Assembly: GCA_038257845.1 (NCBI GenBank)
Contig: JBBSQL010000011.1
Span: 1 to 64,000 of the forward strand
Length of the DNA stretch: 64,000 nucleotides
From: JAFDXJ01 sp038257845
GTDB lineage: Bacteria > Bacteroidota > Bacteroidia > Chitinophagales > Chitinophagaceae
Reading direction: 5' to 3'
The notes under the pieces were generated by a model, which was not told the DNA's origin, ran no database searches, and worked only from the letters and a program-made list of their open reading frames with translations. Position numbers and translations under genes: made by a program. Each line of letters opens with the position of its first letter. Positions within the stretch are counted from its first letter, which is position 1. Shown here piece after piece: positions 17,038 through 24,720 of the stretch.

Positions 17038-17045
17038 CAAAGGTA
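17038..17045 (-). promoter_or_regulatory. -7 element TACCTTTG of ndh
   Basis: Perfect TAnnTTTG on the minus strand, 27 bases upstream of the ATG at 17010. Confidence 0.55.
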
Positions 17046-17054
17046 GGACAGAAA

Positions 17055-17793
17055 ATTGTTTGGGGTTTGGGGTGTTTAAAGCAGTTAGATCGAAATTGGA
17101 ATTGTTTTGGGTTTGGGGAGATTAAAGCATGAAGATTAAAATTGAAATTGTTTGGCGTTTGAGTTGTTCATTGCACCGGGGTCAAAATTGAAATTGTTTG
17201 GGGTTTTGGTTGTTGATAACATCGGGATCAAAATGGAATTTGTTTTGGGTTTGGGTGTTGAAAGCAATTAGATCGAAATTGGAATTGTTTCTGGTTTCTT
17301 ATACATTAACAATTAACCATTAACAATTAACCATTAACAATTAACCATGTTAGCTGATTCCTAATACCCCATACCTCACGGCTAAAATCAATACACAAAA
17401 CATTCCTACGGAACGATACTTCCATCATATAACTTTTCTACATAGAAATGATCCTCCGGAAAATGCCAACTTACTACACGCATTTTTTGTTTTCAAAAAT
17501 GACTGAATTTTTTGAGGCAAAACCTGATTAACCTTAGTAGATAAAAACAAACACCGGAAACACCAACCTTATTAGCTTATTAAAAATTGAAATGTGCATA
17601 ATAGTTGTTTGGGGTTTTGGGTGTGGATAGTACGAGAATCAAAATGGAATTCGTTTTGGGTTTGGGGTGTTGATTGCAGTTAGTACAAAATTAAAATTAT
17701 TTCTGTTTTCTGGTTTTTTGTTTCAGTATGTTAGCCATTTACAATTAACCATTAATCATTAACAATTAACCATTATCCATTAACCATTTTATC
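17055..17793. repeat. Repeat module copy 2 (G/T arrays, CATTAAC arrays and core)
   Basis: Same block order as 14590-15740: G/T array 17055-17300, CATTAAC array about 17305-17349, core 17350-17600 starting GTTAGCTGATTCCTAATACC, G/T array 17602-17735, CATTAAC array 17740-17789, then the stop codon of the receiver gene at 17794. It is shorter than copy 1 and diverged in sequence; I see one GTTCC-type hairpin remnant at 17400-17415. Confidence 0.7.
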
Positions 17794-18225
17794 CTAAATA
17801 ATAAACGACCCCACGGTAAACGGATAGCTGTTATTGGCAGCATTGAATTGAAAAAGATCCAGTATTTTTTTGCGCAGTTTATGAAATTCTATTGGCTTAT
17901 GAAAAAATGCGGTAGCGCCCATGGCTTTAGTTATGGCAATGGCTTCCTTATCATTTGTTGTTGTAAAAATGATGACGGGAATATCAATAAATTTTTTATT
18001 TGACTTCATGGCAGCCAGGCATTCGATGCCATTCATCAATGGCATATTCAGGTCGAGAAAAACCACGTCAGGAATAAATGTTTTTAATTTTTCAAGCGCT
18101 TCTATTCCATTATTGGCGATCTCGTAATGCATAGTGGCATCAATTTCCTGTAAAGCATTTGTAAAAAGTAACTGGTCATCCGCATCATCGTCAACCATTA
18201 ATACATTCTTATGTCTGAGGGGCAT
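17794..18225 (-). CDS. Single-domain response regulator (receiver)
   Basis: 143 residues forming only a CheY-like receiver: acidic pocket VDDDADDQ near residues 11-18, phospho-acceptor aspartate in VVFLDLNMPLMNG near residue 57, the Thr in IFTTTND and the lysine in FHKPIEF. No output domain. It is 51 bases downstream of the CHASE3 histidine kinase on the same strand, so the kinase is its most likely partner. Receivers of this subtype (Rcp1-like) commonly relay phosphate to other proteins. Confidence 0.85.
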   Translation of the reverse strand: MPLRHKNVLMVDDDADDQLLFTNALQEIDATMHYEIANNGIEALEKLKTFIPDVVFLDLNMPLMNGIECLAAMKSNKKFIDIPVIIFTTTNDKEAIAITKAMGATAFFHKPIEFHKLRKKILDLFQFNAANNSYPFTVGSFII

Positions 18226-18276
18226 TGTTTAAATTATGCTTCTAAATTAAACTAAGTTGACTAAAAAAAATATAAA

Positions 18277-19686
18277 TTATTTTCCAGGAAAATATATTTC
18301 GAAAGTTGCCCCATTGCCAGGTTCAGATCTTGCTGTAATAAAGCCATTATGATTGAGCATGATCTTCTGGCAAAGAGCCAGGCCGATACCGGTACCGGTA
18401 TATGCTTCCCGGCCGTGAAGGCGCTGAAATAATTCGAATATCCGTTGTGCATATTTTTGATCAAAACCAATTCCATTGTCGTGAAAACTGATCTTCCAGT
18501 ATTGCTGGTTTAAATATTTTTCCATCCCATTATCACCAATCTGTGTTTTTTCCGCGGTGATCACAATTTTACACGGCTCATCTTTTTTTGCATACTTAAT
18601 GGCATTGGAAATAATATTGGTAAACACCTGGACTATTTGCAGTTCTACACCTTCAATTTCAGGAAGAGGCCGGGATTCTATGTGTACATTTTTAGTTTCA
18701 ATTGTTTCCGATAAATTTTCTTTAGCTTCATTCAGTACTTTATCCAGGCGAATGGGAATGAAGGGAATATTTTTCACATTGGTACTGGAATAGCTCAGCA
18801 ATGCAATAATGAGTTCCTGCATGCGCGCCGCCGCATTATTGATGCGCACCATATAATCTTGCGCTTTTTCAGACAATGTATTTTTTTCCTGGTTGATGAT
18901 GAGGTTGCTGAAGGATTGAATTTTTCGCAAAGGTTCCTGGAGGTCATGAGAAGCCACATAGCTAAAGGAAGAAAGTTCCGCATTATTCAATGACAATTCC
19001 CGGTTCATATCATGCAAATTATTTTCTGCACGTACCCGTAATTGTATTTCTCTTTTTAACCTGAAATAAGCAAAGGTCACAATGAGTATTCCAATAATTG
19101 AAAATATTAAACTATAAAATGGCGTGATGAAAGCAGCCTGGTTGCTAGTAATTGTTTTGATGTCGAGGGCTTTATTTTCATAACTGCTCATTTGCGCAAT
19201 CAGGCTGCGTGAATGATTCATTATATTCCTGCCATTATTCAAATAAGTTCTTCTGTCAAGAGGTATAGTATCTTCATTTAATATTTGATTGGGTAAGGTA
19301 GAAAAAATCCTGTAGCGGGTAGCTACAAGGCTTTTCAGTACTTCAAAATTTCCATGTTGCTCACTATCACCGGCTAAAGAAATTTCCAGGCTATCAAGCA
19401 ATTTATTTATTTTTTCATGTGAGCCAATAAATGGTTTTAAAAAATCACTGTCGTGGGTAAGCAGGAAACCCCGCTGGCCAGTTTCCGCATTGAGCAGGGA
19501 AATAAGAATTTGGTTTAAACGAAGGTTTACTTCTTTATTGTGTGCAATGGAAGCATTGATATTGTTCAGGGAAATGATCCGGTTATAAGAAATAAAAGTA
19601 ACTGCCAGCATTACGATGAGCAAAATGCCGAAGAGCAGGTTAGGCAATATGAGCCTGGCTTTTTGAATATGCAAAATGAATTGCAT
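18277..19686 (-). CDS. CHASE3-domain sensor histidine kinase
   Basis: Membrane sensor kinase. From the ATG at 19686 (preceded by a run of A, preferred here over the TTG at 19734 which adds 16 polar residues): a first membrane helix (LLFGILLIVMLAVTFIS), a periplasmic CHASE3 sensor with NAETGQRGFLLTHD, a second helix (FYSLIFSIIGILIVTFAYF), a coiled segment, then HisKA with SHDLQEPLRKI (phospho-accepting His) and HATPase_c with N box NIISNAIKYA, HDNGIGFDQKYA and GTGIGLALC. The ligand is unknown. It precedes the receiver at 17794 in a probable operon; no DNA-binding output is adjacent. Confidence 0.88.
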   Translation of the reverse strand: MQFILHIQKARLILPNLLFGILLIVMLAVTFISYNRIISLNNINASIAHNKEVNLRLNQILISLLNAETGQRGFLLTHDSDFLKPFIGSHEKINKLLDSLEISLAGDSEQHGNFEVLKSLVATRYRIFSTLPNQILNEDTIPLDRRTYLNNGRNIMNHSRSLIAQMSSYENKALDIKTITSNQAAFITPFYSLIFSIIGILIVTFAYFRLKREIQLRVRAENNLHDMNRELSLNNAELSSFSYVASHDLQEPLRKIQSFSNLIINQEKNTLSEKAQDYMVRINNAAARMQELIIALLSYSSTNVKNIPFIPIRLDKVLNEAKENLSETIETKNVHIESRPLPEIEGVELQIVQVFTNIISNAIKYAKKDEPCKIVITAEKTQIGDNGMEKYLNQQYWKISFHDNGIGFDQKYAQRIFELFQRLHGREAYTGTGIGLALCQKIMLNHNGFITARSEPGNGATFEIYFPGK

Positions 19687-19760
19687 TTTTTTTAAAAAAC
19701 TAGGCTGCTGAGCTGGTGTGGTTTCCTGGTTCAAAGCAAAAGTTATGACACGAAATTATA

Positions 19761-19797
19761 AAAAAATCAACAGCGGTTTGAAGGCTGTTGATTTTTT
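19761..19797 (-). terminator. Rho-independent terminator
   Basis: AAAAAATCAACAGC pairs perfectly with GCTGTTGATTTTTT around a 9-base loop. It lies 17 bases after the stop of the DUF2383 gene and separates it from the kinase. It would work in both directions. Confidence 0.85.
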
Positions 19798-19813
19798 TCC
19801 ATTATTAAAAACC

Positions 19814-20278
19814 CTATTCGCGGTCATCACGCAAAGATTTAACTTTGTCATGCGCCGATTTTAAAGAATTTTTCTGAGACTGAATCATCTCTGCCTGGTA
19901 TGCAGGCAAATCTTCTGCAAGTGCATCGTGATAAGCTTTCTGGGCTGCATCTTCTCCAAATTCACAACTGGCCAAAATAGAGTTTGAATCATGCCCGGTA
20001 AAAGCTGCTTTCACTGCCATCCAACCTCTATAGATTTTACCACTGGTTGTTGAATCATCCTCCATTGTACCGCCAAGGGTTTGTACTTCATTACCCAACT
20101 CATTCCTGATTTTCCTGCTTTGATCAATAAAACTTAAAAATAGTTGGTTTAAATTTTCTTTCAATAGTGCATTATCTACTTGCTTCAGGTCTTCTAATGC
20201 GCGTTCATAACCTTGTATCCTGTCATTATTGATCTTCACGAGATCATTTAAGATTTCTATGTTGTCTTTTGATTCCAT
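19814..20278 (-). CDS. PA2169-family four-helix-bundle stress protein (DUF2383)
   Basis: 154 residues, all-helical and charged, with no signal peptide. The pattern IEILNDLVKINNDRIQGYERAL at the start, RKIRNELGNEVQTLGG in the middle and DLPAYQAEMIQSQKNSLKSAHDKVKSL at the end matches the ferritin-like DUF2383/PA2169 family, which is often found with other stress proteins. The biochemical role is unknown. A -24/-12-like element (20308-20323) lies 30 bases upstream and a strong terminator follows. First gene of the stress island. Confidence 0.85.
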   Translation of the reverse strand: MESKDNIEILNDLVKINNDRIQGYERALEDLKQVDNALLKENLNQLFLSFIDQSRKIRNELGNEVQTLGGTMEDDSTTSGKIYRGWMAVKAAFTGHDSNSILASCEFGEDAAQKAYHDALAEDLPAYQAEMIQSQKNSLKSAHDKVKSLRDDRE

Positions 20279-20307
20279 AATTAATTATAATTTATTTCAA
20301 TCAGTAA

Positions 20308-20323
20308 AGAAAAATATATGCCA
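20308..20323 (-). promoter_or_regulatory. Sigma-54-like -24/-12 element
   Basis: Minus strand reads TGGCATATATTTTTCT: the -24 block fits TGGYAYR fully; the -12 block is TTTC instead of TTGC. About 30 bases before the DUF2383 start. Confidence 0.5.
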
Positions 20324-20605
20324 GTAATTCATTTAAGATTGAAGTATTTTGGTTTTAAGATTTTAAATCATGCATGCCTGTAATATTCGATTTATATATT
20401 TTTGATTTGTAATAAAAAATATAAAGCGCTTTTGACTGCCGTATAAAATTAGGTAGCAAAAAATTCCCGCATCAGAGGATTTGAGTATTTTTTTCCCCGT
20501 TGTAAATTGCTTTTAGAAAAATTTTCACCTAAAAATTTAAGGCTTTTCATTTGAGTAGTAATCTCATTGTAAATTTTTATAAAAATCTAATATAAAACTA
20601 AATCA
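20324..20605. other. Divergent intergenic region upstream of the iron-permease-like gene
   Basis: AT-rich. Apart from the element serving the minus-strand gene I see no convincing promoter or hairpin, and no -24/-12 element for the plus-strand gene at 20606. Confidence 0.35.
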
Positions 20606-21085
20606 ATGGCTAAGAAAAAAATCAAGAAAAATTTTTTCGAAAGTTTTTCAGCAAAAGTTACGAATGCAACTGGCAGTACACCGGCATTCATTATTGCATG
20701 TGCCCTCGTAGTTGTTTGGGCTGCAACAGGGCCCATTTTTAATTACTCGGAAACCTGGCAACTGGTGATCAATACCGGCACCACAATCATCACCTTTTTA
20801 ATGGTGTTTTTAATTCAAAAATCCCAGAATAAAGATTCCATGGCCATACAATTAAAACTCAATGAACTCGTGGCTTCCAATGATCTTTCGAGCAACCGGC
20901 TGGTATCGGTAGAAGATCTTAGTGAAGATGAGATGAAAATAATTCGTAAATATTATGAACGCCTGAGTGATTTAACGCAGAAAGATAATGATATGCAAGT
21001 GTCTCATTCTATTGAGGAAGCAGAAAACCGGTACAATCAAAAAAAAGCAGGGAGGGAAAAGAGATCACATCCCAGGGAAAAATAA
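20606..21085 (+). CDS. Low-affinity iron permease family membrane protein
   Basis: 159 residues. FFESFSAKVTNATGSTPAFIIACALVVVWAATGPIF and NTGTTIITFLMVFLIQKSQNKDSMAIQLKLNEL are the two conserved membrane segments and flanks of the low-affinity iron permease family (PF04120). The yeast founder Fet4 is a transporter, but bacterial members of this short type are not shown to move iron, so the name should be taken loosely. The C-terminal 50 residues are charged and helical. It is 66 bases from the DUF892 gene, which has its own -24/-12 element. Confidence 0.82.
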   Translation: MAKKKIKKNFFESFSAKVTNATGSTPAFIIACALVVVWAATGPIFNYSETWQLVINTGTTIITFLMVFLIQKSQNKDSMAIQLKLNELVASNDLSSNRLVSVEDLSEDEMKIIRKYYERLSDLTQKDNDMQVSHSIEEAENRYNQKKAGREKRSHPREK

Positions 21086-21088
21086 TTT

Positions 21089-21104
21089 TGGTATAAAGCT
21101 TGAA
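21089..21104 (+). promoter_or_regulatory. Sigma-54-like -24/-12 element
   Basis: TGGTATAAAGCTTGAA: matches TGGYAYRN4TTGCW except A for C in the -12 block. 47 bases before the DUF892 start. Confidence 0.6.
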
Positions 21105-21151
21105 TATTTTTTATAACAGAATTAAAATTTAAAAAAATAAAACCTAAGAAA

Positions 21152-21751
21152 ATGGCAAAAGCATCGAACACAAAAAAAAGTACAAAAAAATCGGCAGAAA
21201 AAAAATCTACTGACACAAAATCAAATGGAAGAATGGGCGTGGGCGCGAATGATTCCATGCTCCGGGATTTTTTCATTGACGAACTGAAAGACATTTACTG
21301 GGCGGAGAAGCACCTGGTGAAAACCTTACCAAAGATGATGAAAGCATCAACCTCAGCAGAATTAAAGAGTGCATTCAAGGATCATCTTGATGTGACCAAA
21401 ACGCATGTAACCCGCCTGGAACAAGTGTTTGAGGCATTAGGAAAAAAAGCACAGGCCAAAAAATGCGAAGCCATGGAAGGCATTACCAAAGAAGGAGCAT
21501 CCATTATTGAAGATACGGATGATGGCACAGCCACACGCGATGTAGGATTGATTTTAGCAGCGCAAAAAGTAGAGCATTATGAAATTTCTACCTATGGCGG
21601 TTTGCATCAATTAGCCATTACACTTGGTCATCAGGCAGTGGCTGATTTATTGGAACAAACGCTTGGTGAGGAAAAAGATGCAGATGCCTTGCTCACTGAA
21701 ATTGCAGAGAATAATGTAAATTATGAAGCTGCTGAAGAGGTAGAAGCATAA
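21152..21751 (+). CDS. Ferritin-like DUF892 (YciE/YciF family) stress protein
   Basis: 199 residues: a lysine-rich N-terminal extension of about 28 residues (KKSTKKSAEKKS), then the DUF892 helical bundle. Family marks are LRDFFIDELKDIYWAEKHLVKTLPKM, the central KVEHYEISTYGGLHQLA and the terminal LGEEKDADALLTEIAENN, which carry the Glu/His ligands of a di-metal site. Homologues are induced by osmotic and general stress. The basic extension is not part of the core family and might bind DNA or RNA, which is speculation. A sigma-54-like element lies upstream and a strong terminator downstream. Confidence 0.9.
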   Translation: MAKASNTKKSTKKSAEKKSTDTKSNGRMGVGANDSMLRDFFIDELKDIYWAEKHLVKTLPKMMKASTSAELKSAFKDHLDVTKTHVTRLEQVFEALGKKAQAKKCEAMEGITKEGASIIEDTDDGTATRDVGLILAAQKVEHYEISTYGGLHQLAITLGHQAVADLLEQTLGEEKDADALLTEIAENNVNYEAAEEVEA

Positions 21752-21774
21752 ACTATAAGCCCGGCATATACTAA

Positions 21775-21807
21775 AAAAAAGGGAAATCAAATTGGTTTCC
21801 CTTTTTT
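21775..21807 (+). terminator. Rho-independent terminator
   Basis: AAAAAAGGGAAA pairs with TTTCCCTTTTTT around a 9-base loop, 24 bases after the DUF892 stop. Confidence 0.85.
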
Positions 21808-21836
21808 AAATTTTCAATTTTATTTTATAGCATGTA

Positions 21837-21852
21837 CGGCATGAAATTTGAA
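21837..21852 (+). promoter_or_regulatory. Sigma-54-like -24/-12 element
   Basis: CGGCATGAAATTTGAA: -24 GGCATG fits, first base C instead of T, -12 TTGA instead of TTGC. 33 bases before the ATG at 21886. Confidence 0.5.
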
Positions 21853-21885
21853 TTTTATCGTATAAGTAACTAAATAAAAATTTAC

Positions 21886-22392
21886 ATGAGCAAGAAGAAT
21901 TTATTTGATGAGGAAGGGATTGATAAGCTGAGAGAAATGGTGGATAAAATTGACATTTGTTTATTTTGTACATACCCGCAAACATCAGATGGCGCTACGT
22001 GTACGCCCATGAGTGCACAAGAAGTAGATGATGATGGAAATGTTTGGTTTTTCAGCGGTAAGAACAGTGATAAAAATAAAGAGATCGAAAAAGATGGTAA
22101 AGTACAATTATTTTTTTCACATCCATCCCGTAGTAGTTACCTGGTTTTGAATGGTGAGGCTGAAATAAGTTTTGATAAAGCAAAAATTGATTATCTCTGG
22201 TCGCCACTTGTAAAAGCCTGGTTTAAAGATGGCAAAGATGACCCGAATATCTCGCTTATAAAAGTAAAAACAAATAGTGCTTATTATTGGGATGTGGAAG
22301 GCAGCCGCATGATTAATTTTTTAAAAATGGCCGCTTCAGCAGTCGTTGGCCAAAACCTGGTGGACAGTGAAGAAGGGAATATTAAAGTATAA
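21886..22392 (+). CDS. Pyridoxamine-5'-phosphate-oxidase-fold general stress protein
   Basis: 168 residues with the split-barrel flavin-binding fold of the general stress protein 26 family: CLFCTYPQTSDGATCTPMSAQ, VWFFSGKNSDKNKEIEKDGKVQLFFS, YLVLNGEAEISFD and a typical end VEGSRMINFLKMAASAVVG. Members bind FMN or F420-like cofactors; the substrate is unknown. Placed among stress genes behind a -24/-12-like element, and ended by the terminator at 22426. The protein at 32586 seems to be a more distant relative. Confidence 0.85.
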   Translation: MSKKNLFDEEGIDKLREMVDKIDICLFCTYPQTSDGATCTPMSAQEVDDDGNVWFFSGKNSDKNKEIEKDGKVQLFFSHPSRSSYLVLNGEAEISFDKAKIDYLWSPLVKAWFKDGKDDPNISLIKVKTNSAYYWDVEGSRMINFLKMAASAVVGQNLVDSEEGNIKV

Positions 22393-22425
22393 CTGGTTTT
22401 ATTTTTTTAAAACATATAATTTTAT

Positions 22426-22456
22426 AAATGCGCAACTTTTATGCGCATTTATTTTT
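22426..22456 (+). terminator. Rho-independent terminator
   Basis: AAATGCGCA / TGCGCATTT stem with a 7-base loop followed by ATTTTTT, between the PNPOx-like gene and the YihY gene. Confidence 0.8.
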
Positions 22457-22468
22457 TAAATTCACAAA

Positions 22469-23431
22469 ATGAAATTTCATTTTAATAAAAAATCAATCAT
22501 TAGCTGGTGGAAAATTTTGAAAGCAGCCTTTACGGGTTTCAATAACGATAAAGGCATGAAGTTGAGCGCTTCACTGGCTTATACAACTATTTTTTCATTG
22601 GGGCCAATGCTGCTTTTTATCATGTCCATTGCCAGTATTTTTTTCGGACAGCAAGCAAGTGAAGGAAAGGTCTTTGCACAACTCAATGGCTTCCTGGGCG
22701 CAAGTGCTGCCCAGCAGGTGCAGGATGTTATTGAAAATATTAATTTGTCAGGAAAAACTCATTTCGCACTCATCATCAGCACGATCACATTATTGGTAGG
22801 AGCTACAAGTTTATTTGTAGAAATACAGGACTCATTGAATATGATCTGGCGGGTAAAACCCAAACCCCAAAAAGGCTGGTTGCGTTTTTTAAAAAATCGT
22901 TTACAATCCGCATCACTGATCATTTCGCTTGGTTTTCTATTAGTTGTTTCCTTAGTTATAAATGGTATGGTGGATGCATTCAGCAATATGCTTTCAAGAT
23001 ATTTTTCTGATGCAACTGTATTGGTGATGAATGGTTTTAATTTTTTACTGACAATGGCGATCATCACTGTTTTATTTGGGATTATTTTTAAAGTATTACC
23101 AGATGCGAAAATCAGTTGGAAACATGTGCGGGCCGGCGCTTTCTTCACAGCCATCTTGTTTATGATCGGCCGCTTTCTGATTGGTGTGTATATCAAAAAT
23201 GCAGCGGCAGTTTCTATGTATGGTGCGGCCGGTTCTATTATCGTGATATTGGTCTGGGTTTATTATACTTCTGCAATTTTATATCTTGGTGCTGAGTTTA
23301 CAGAGGCTTATACAGAAGCCAGCGGGAGTAAAATAAAACCCGAGGATTTCGCGGTGCATGTGGAACAAAAAGAAGTGGAGAAAAAAGTGGATGTGTTGCC
23401 GCCCCAGCATGAGGAATTGAAGGAAAAGTAA
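22469..23431 (+). CDS. YihY/BrkB-family inner-membrane protein
   Basis: 320 residues with about six membrane segments. KLSASLAYTTIFSLGPMLLFIMSIAS and VGATSLFVEIQDSLNMIWRVKPKP are family signatures, as is AAGSIIVILVWVYYTSAILYLGAEFTEAY near the C-terminus. The family was once thought to include ribonuclease BN, which proved wrong; its function is still open. The C-terminal tail is charged and cytoplasmic. It starts only 12 bases after the upstream terminator, leaving little room for a promoter, so read-through transcription is possible. Confidence 0.87.
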   Translation: MKFHFNKKSIISWWKILKAAFTGFNNDKGMKLSASLAYTTIFSLGPMLLFIMSIASIFFGQQASEGKVFAQLNGFLGASAAQQVQDVIENINLSGKTHFALIISTITLLVGATSLFVEIQDSLNMIWRVKPKPQKGWLRFLKNRLQSASLIISLGFLLVVSLVINGMVDAFSNMLSRYFSDATVLVMNGFNFLLTMAIITVLFGIIFKVLPDAKISWKHVRAGAFFTAILFMIGRFLIGVYIKNAAAVSMYGAAGSIIVILVWVYYTSAILYLGAEFTEAYTEASGSKIKPEDFAVHVEQKEVEKKVDVLPPQHEELKEK

Positions 23432-23491
23432 ATTTTGGGGAAGAAAAAAATCATCACCCAATTCAGGCAGCGATGCATTTATTTACCATTT

Positions 23492-23513
23492 CCACAAATA
23501 TTTATTTTTGTGG
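23492..23513 (+). promoter_or_regulatory. -7 element inside an inverted repeat
   Basis: TATTTTTG (23503-23510) is a perfect TAnnTTTG element. It sits in the right part of an inverted repeat CCACAAA / TTTGTGG (23492-23498, 23507-23513), a possible operator ahead of the TonB gene. Confidence 0.4.
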
Positions 23514-23552
23514 AATCATTGGCCCAATTGCTTCTTAGGAAAAACAATCCTT

Positions 23553-24374
23553 ATGGAAGCAACTCAATTTTTACAAAGCAATTTCCTCGATATTTTATTT
23601 GATGGAAAAAATAAAGACTACGGTGCGTATGAACTTCGTGTTCATTATAAACGCAGGTTATTGTATGCACTGATCAGTATTGCCATAATCAGTGCTGGCT
23701 TTTCAAGCATGTTATTTTTTCCATTTAAAGCAACACCTCTTCATACAATGTATGTTGGCCCTGAAGTGCATTTAACTGCTGCTACGGAGAAACGGGATAA
23801 GATCATTGAAGTGAAACCAAAGAAACAAACAAGTGTTGTTACTAAAAAAACAATTATTACAATACCGCTCATTGTGAAAGAAAGAGTGATTGAAAAAATA
23901 AGTGATTTACCCGATGAAACCATCATCCCGGTTTCAAAAATCATTGGTGTTGGTGAAGGAAATAACCAGGTATTCAGCAATAATGCACTACCGGAAAAAA
24001 CCGGTGTGGCAATAATACCTTTACCGAAAACTGTAAAAAATTTTGATTCATTGTACACTACGGTGCAAGTGCAAGCGCAATTTCCAGGCGGACCGGCCGC
24101 ATGGCAAAAATACCTGGAACGCAACCTGGACCTGGATATCCCGATGCGAAATGGTACACCTACAGGAAAATATACCATTCATATTTCATTCATCGTGGAT
24201 AAGGAAGGGAATATTTCTAATGTGTCTGCGTTGAATGATCCGGGCTTTGGACTTGCTTCAGAAGCTATTCGCGTCATTCGAAAAAGTAAACAATGGTTGC
24301 CTGCTATACAAGATGGACAGCATGTAAAATATATGCAGGTGCAGCCGGTTACTTTTGTAATCAATGATAATTAA
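23553..24374 (+). CDS. Energy-transducing TonB family protein
   Basis: 273 residues from the ATG at 23553; the frame is open back to 23508 but that stretch overlaps the promoter. N-terminal MEATQFLQSNFLDILFDGKNKDYGAYELR and one membrane helix (LLYALISIAIISAGFSSMLFF) are typical of Bacteroidota TonB proteins. A periplasmic Lys/Pro-containing linker leads to the TonB C-terminal domain (VQAQFPGGPAAWQKYLERNLD ... GKYTIHISFIVDKEGNISNV ... KQWLPAIQDGQHVKYMQVQPVTF). It would couple the proton-motive force to an outer-membrane receptor. No exbB, exbD or receptor gene is adjacent. Confidence 0.88.
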   Translation: MEATQFLQSNFLDILFDGKNKDYGAYELRVHYKRRLLYALISIAIISAGFSSMLFFPFKATPLHTMYVGPEVHLTAATEKRDKIIEVKPKKQTSVVTKKTIITIPLIVKERVIEKISDLPDETIIPVSKIIGVGEGNNQVFSNNALPEKTGVAIIPLPKTVKNFDSLYTTVQVQAQFPGGPAAWQKYLERNLDLDIPMRNGTPTGKYTIHISFIVDKEGNISNVSALNDPGFGLASEAIRVIRKSKQWLPAIQDGQHVKYMQVQPVTFVINDN

Positions 24375-24685
24375 TGTCGGGGAAATTTCGGTCATGGAAT
24401 TCTTTCTATTATCAATTTTAATTTTCTTTTGTTCCAGCGGAACAACTTATGGGTAACATACTGGATACATTTTATATAACGCGTTCCGGAGGAACGCATC
24501 GTGCCGGATGTCAGGACTTTCTAACCATGAAAAATTTCTTCAGAACTATCTTCTCACATCAAAGTTAACAGACCGGCAATATCGGAGACAAATTTTTTAA
24601 AAGAATATAATAAAGAAATTATTGGTCAGGCGACCAAAAATGGCTGTCTGTCTTCGAGTAAAAAGGCTGGTTACCGATTAAAGAA
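24375..24685. repeat. Intergenic region with two GTTCC-type hairpins and one AGGC hairpin
   Basis: 24431-24443 GTTCC-AGC-GGAAC; 24481-24497 GCGTTCC-GGA-GGAACGC, a perfect 7-bp stem; 24622-24637 TTGGTC-AGGC-GACCAA, whose reverse complement matches the 5801 and 6827 copies. No gene is visible. Confidence 0.6.
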
Positions 24686-24701
24686 TGGTATAGCATTTGC
24701 A
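24686..24701 (+). promoter_or_regulatory. Sigma-54 promoter, full consensus, upstream of ku
   Basis: TGGTATAGCATTTGCA agrees with TGGYAYRN4TTGCW at every defined position. It ends 19 bases before the ku ATG, so the expected transcription start lies just upstream of the gene. Confidence 0.7.
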
Positions 24702-24720
24702 ACTTTTTACCAAAAAAAGT

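Noticed and set aside
14590..17793. CRISPR-like array
   Set aside because: The repeats are 7-20 bp units with irregular spacing and no unique spacers of constant length, and no cas gene is present.
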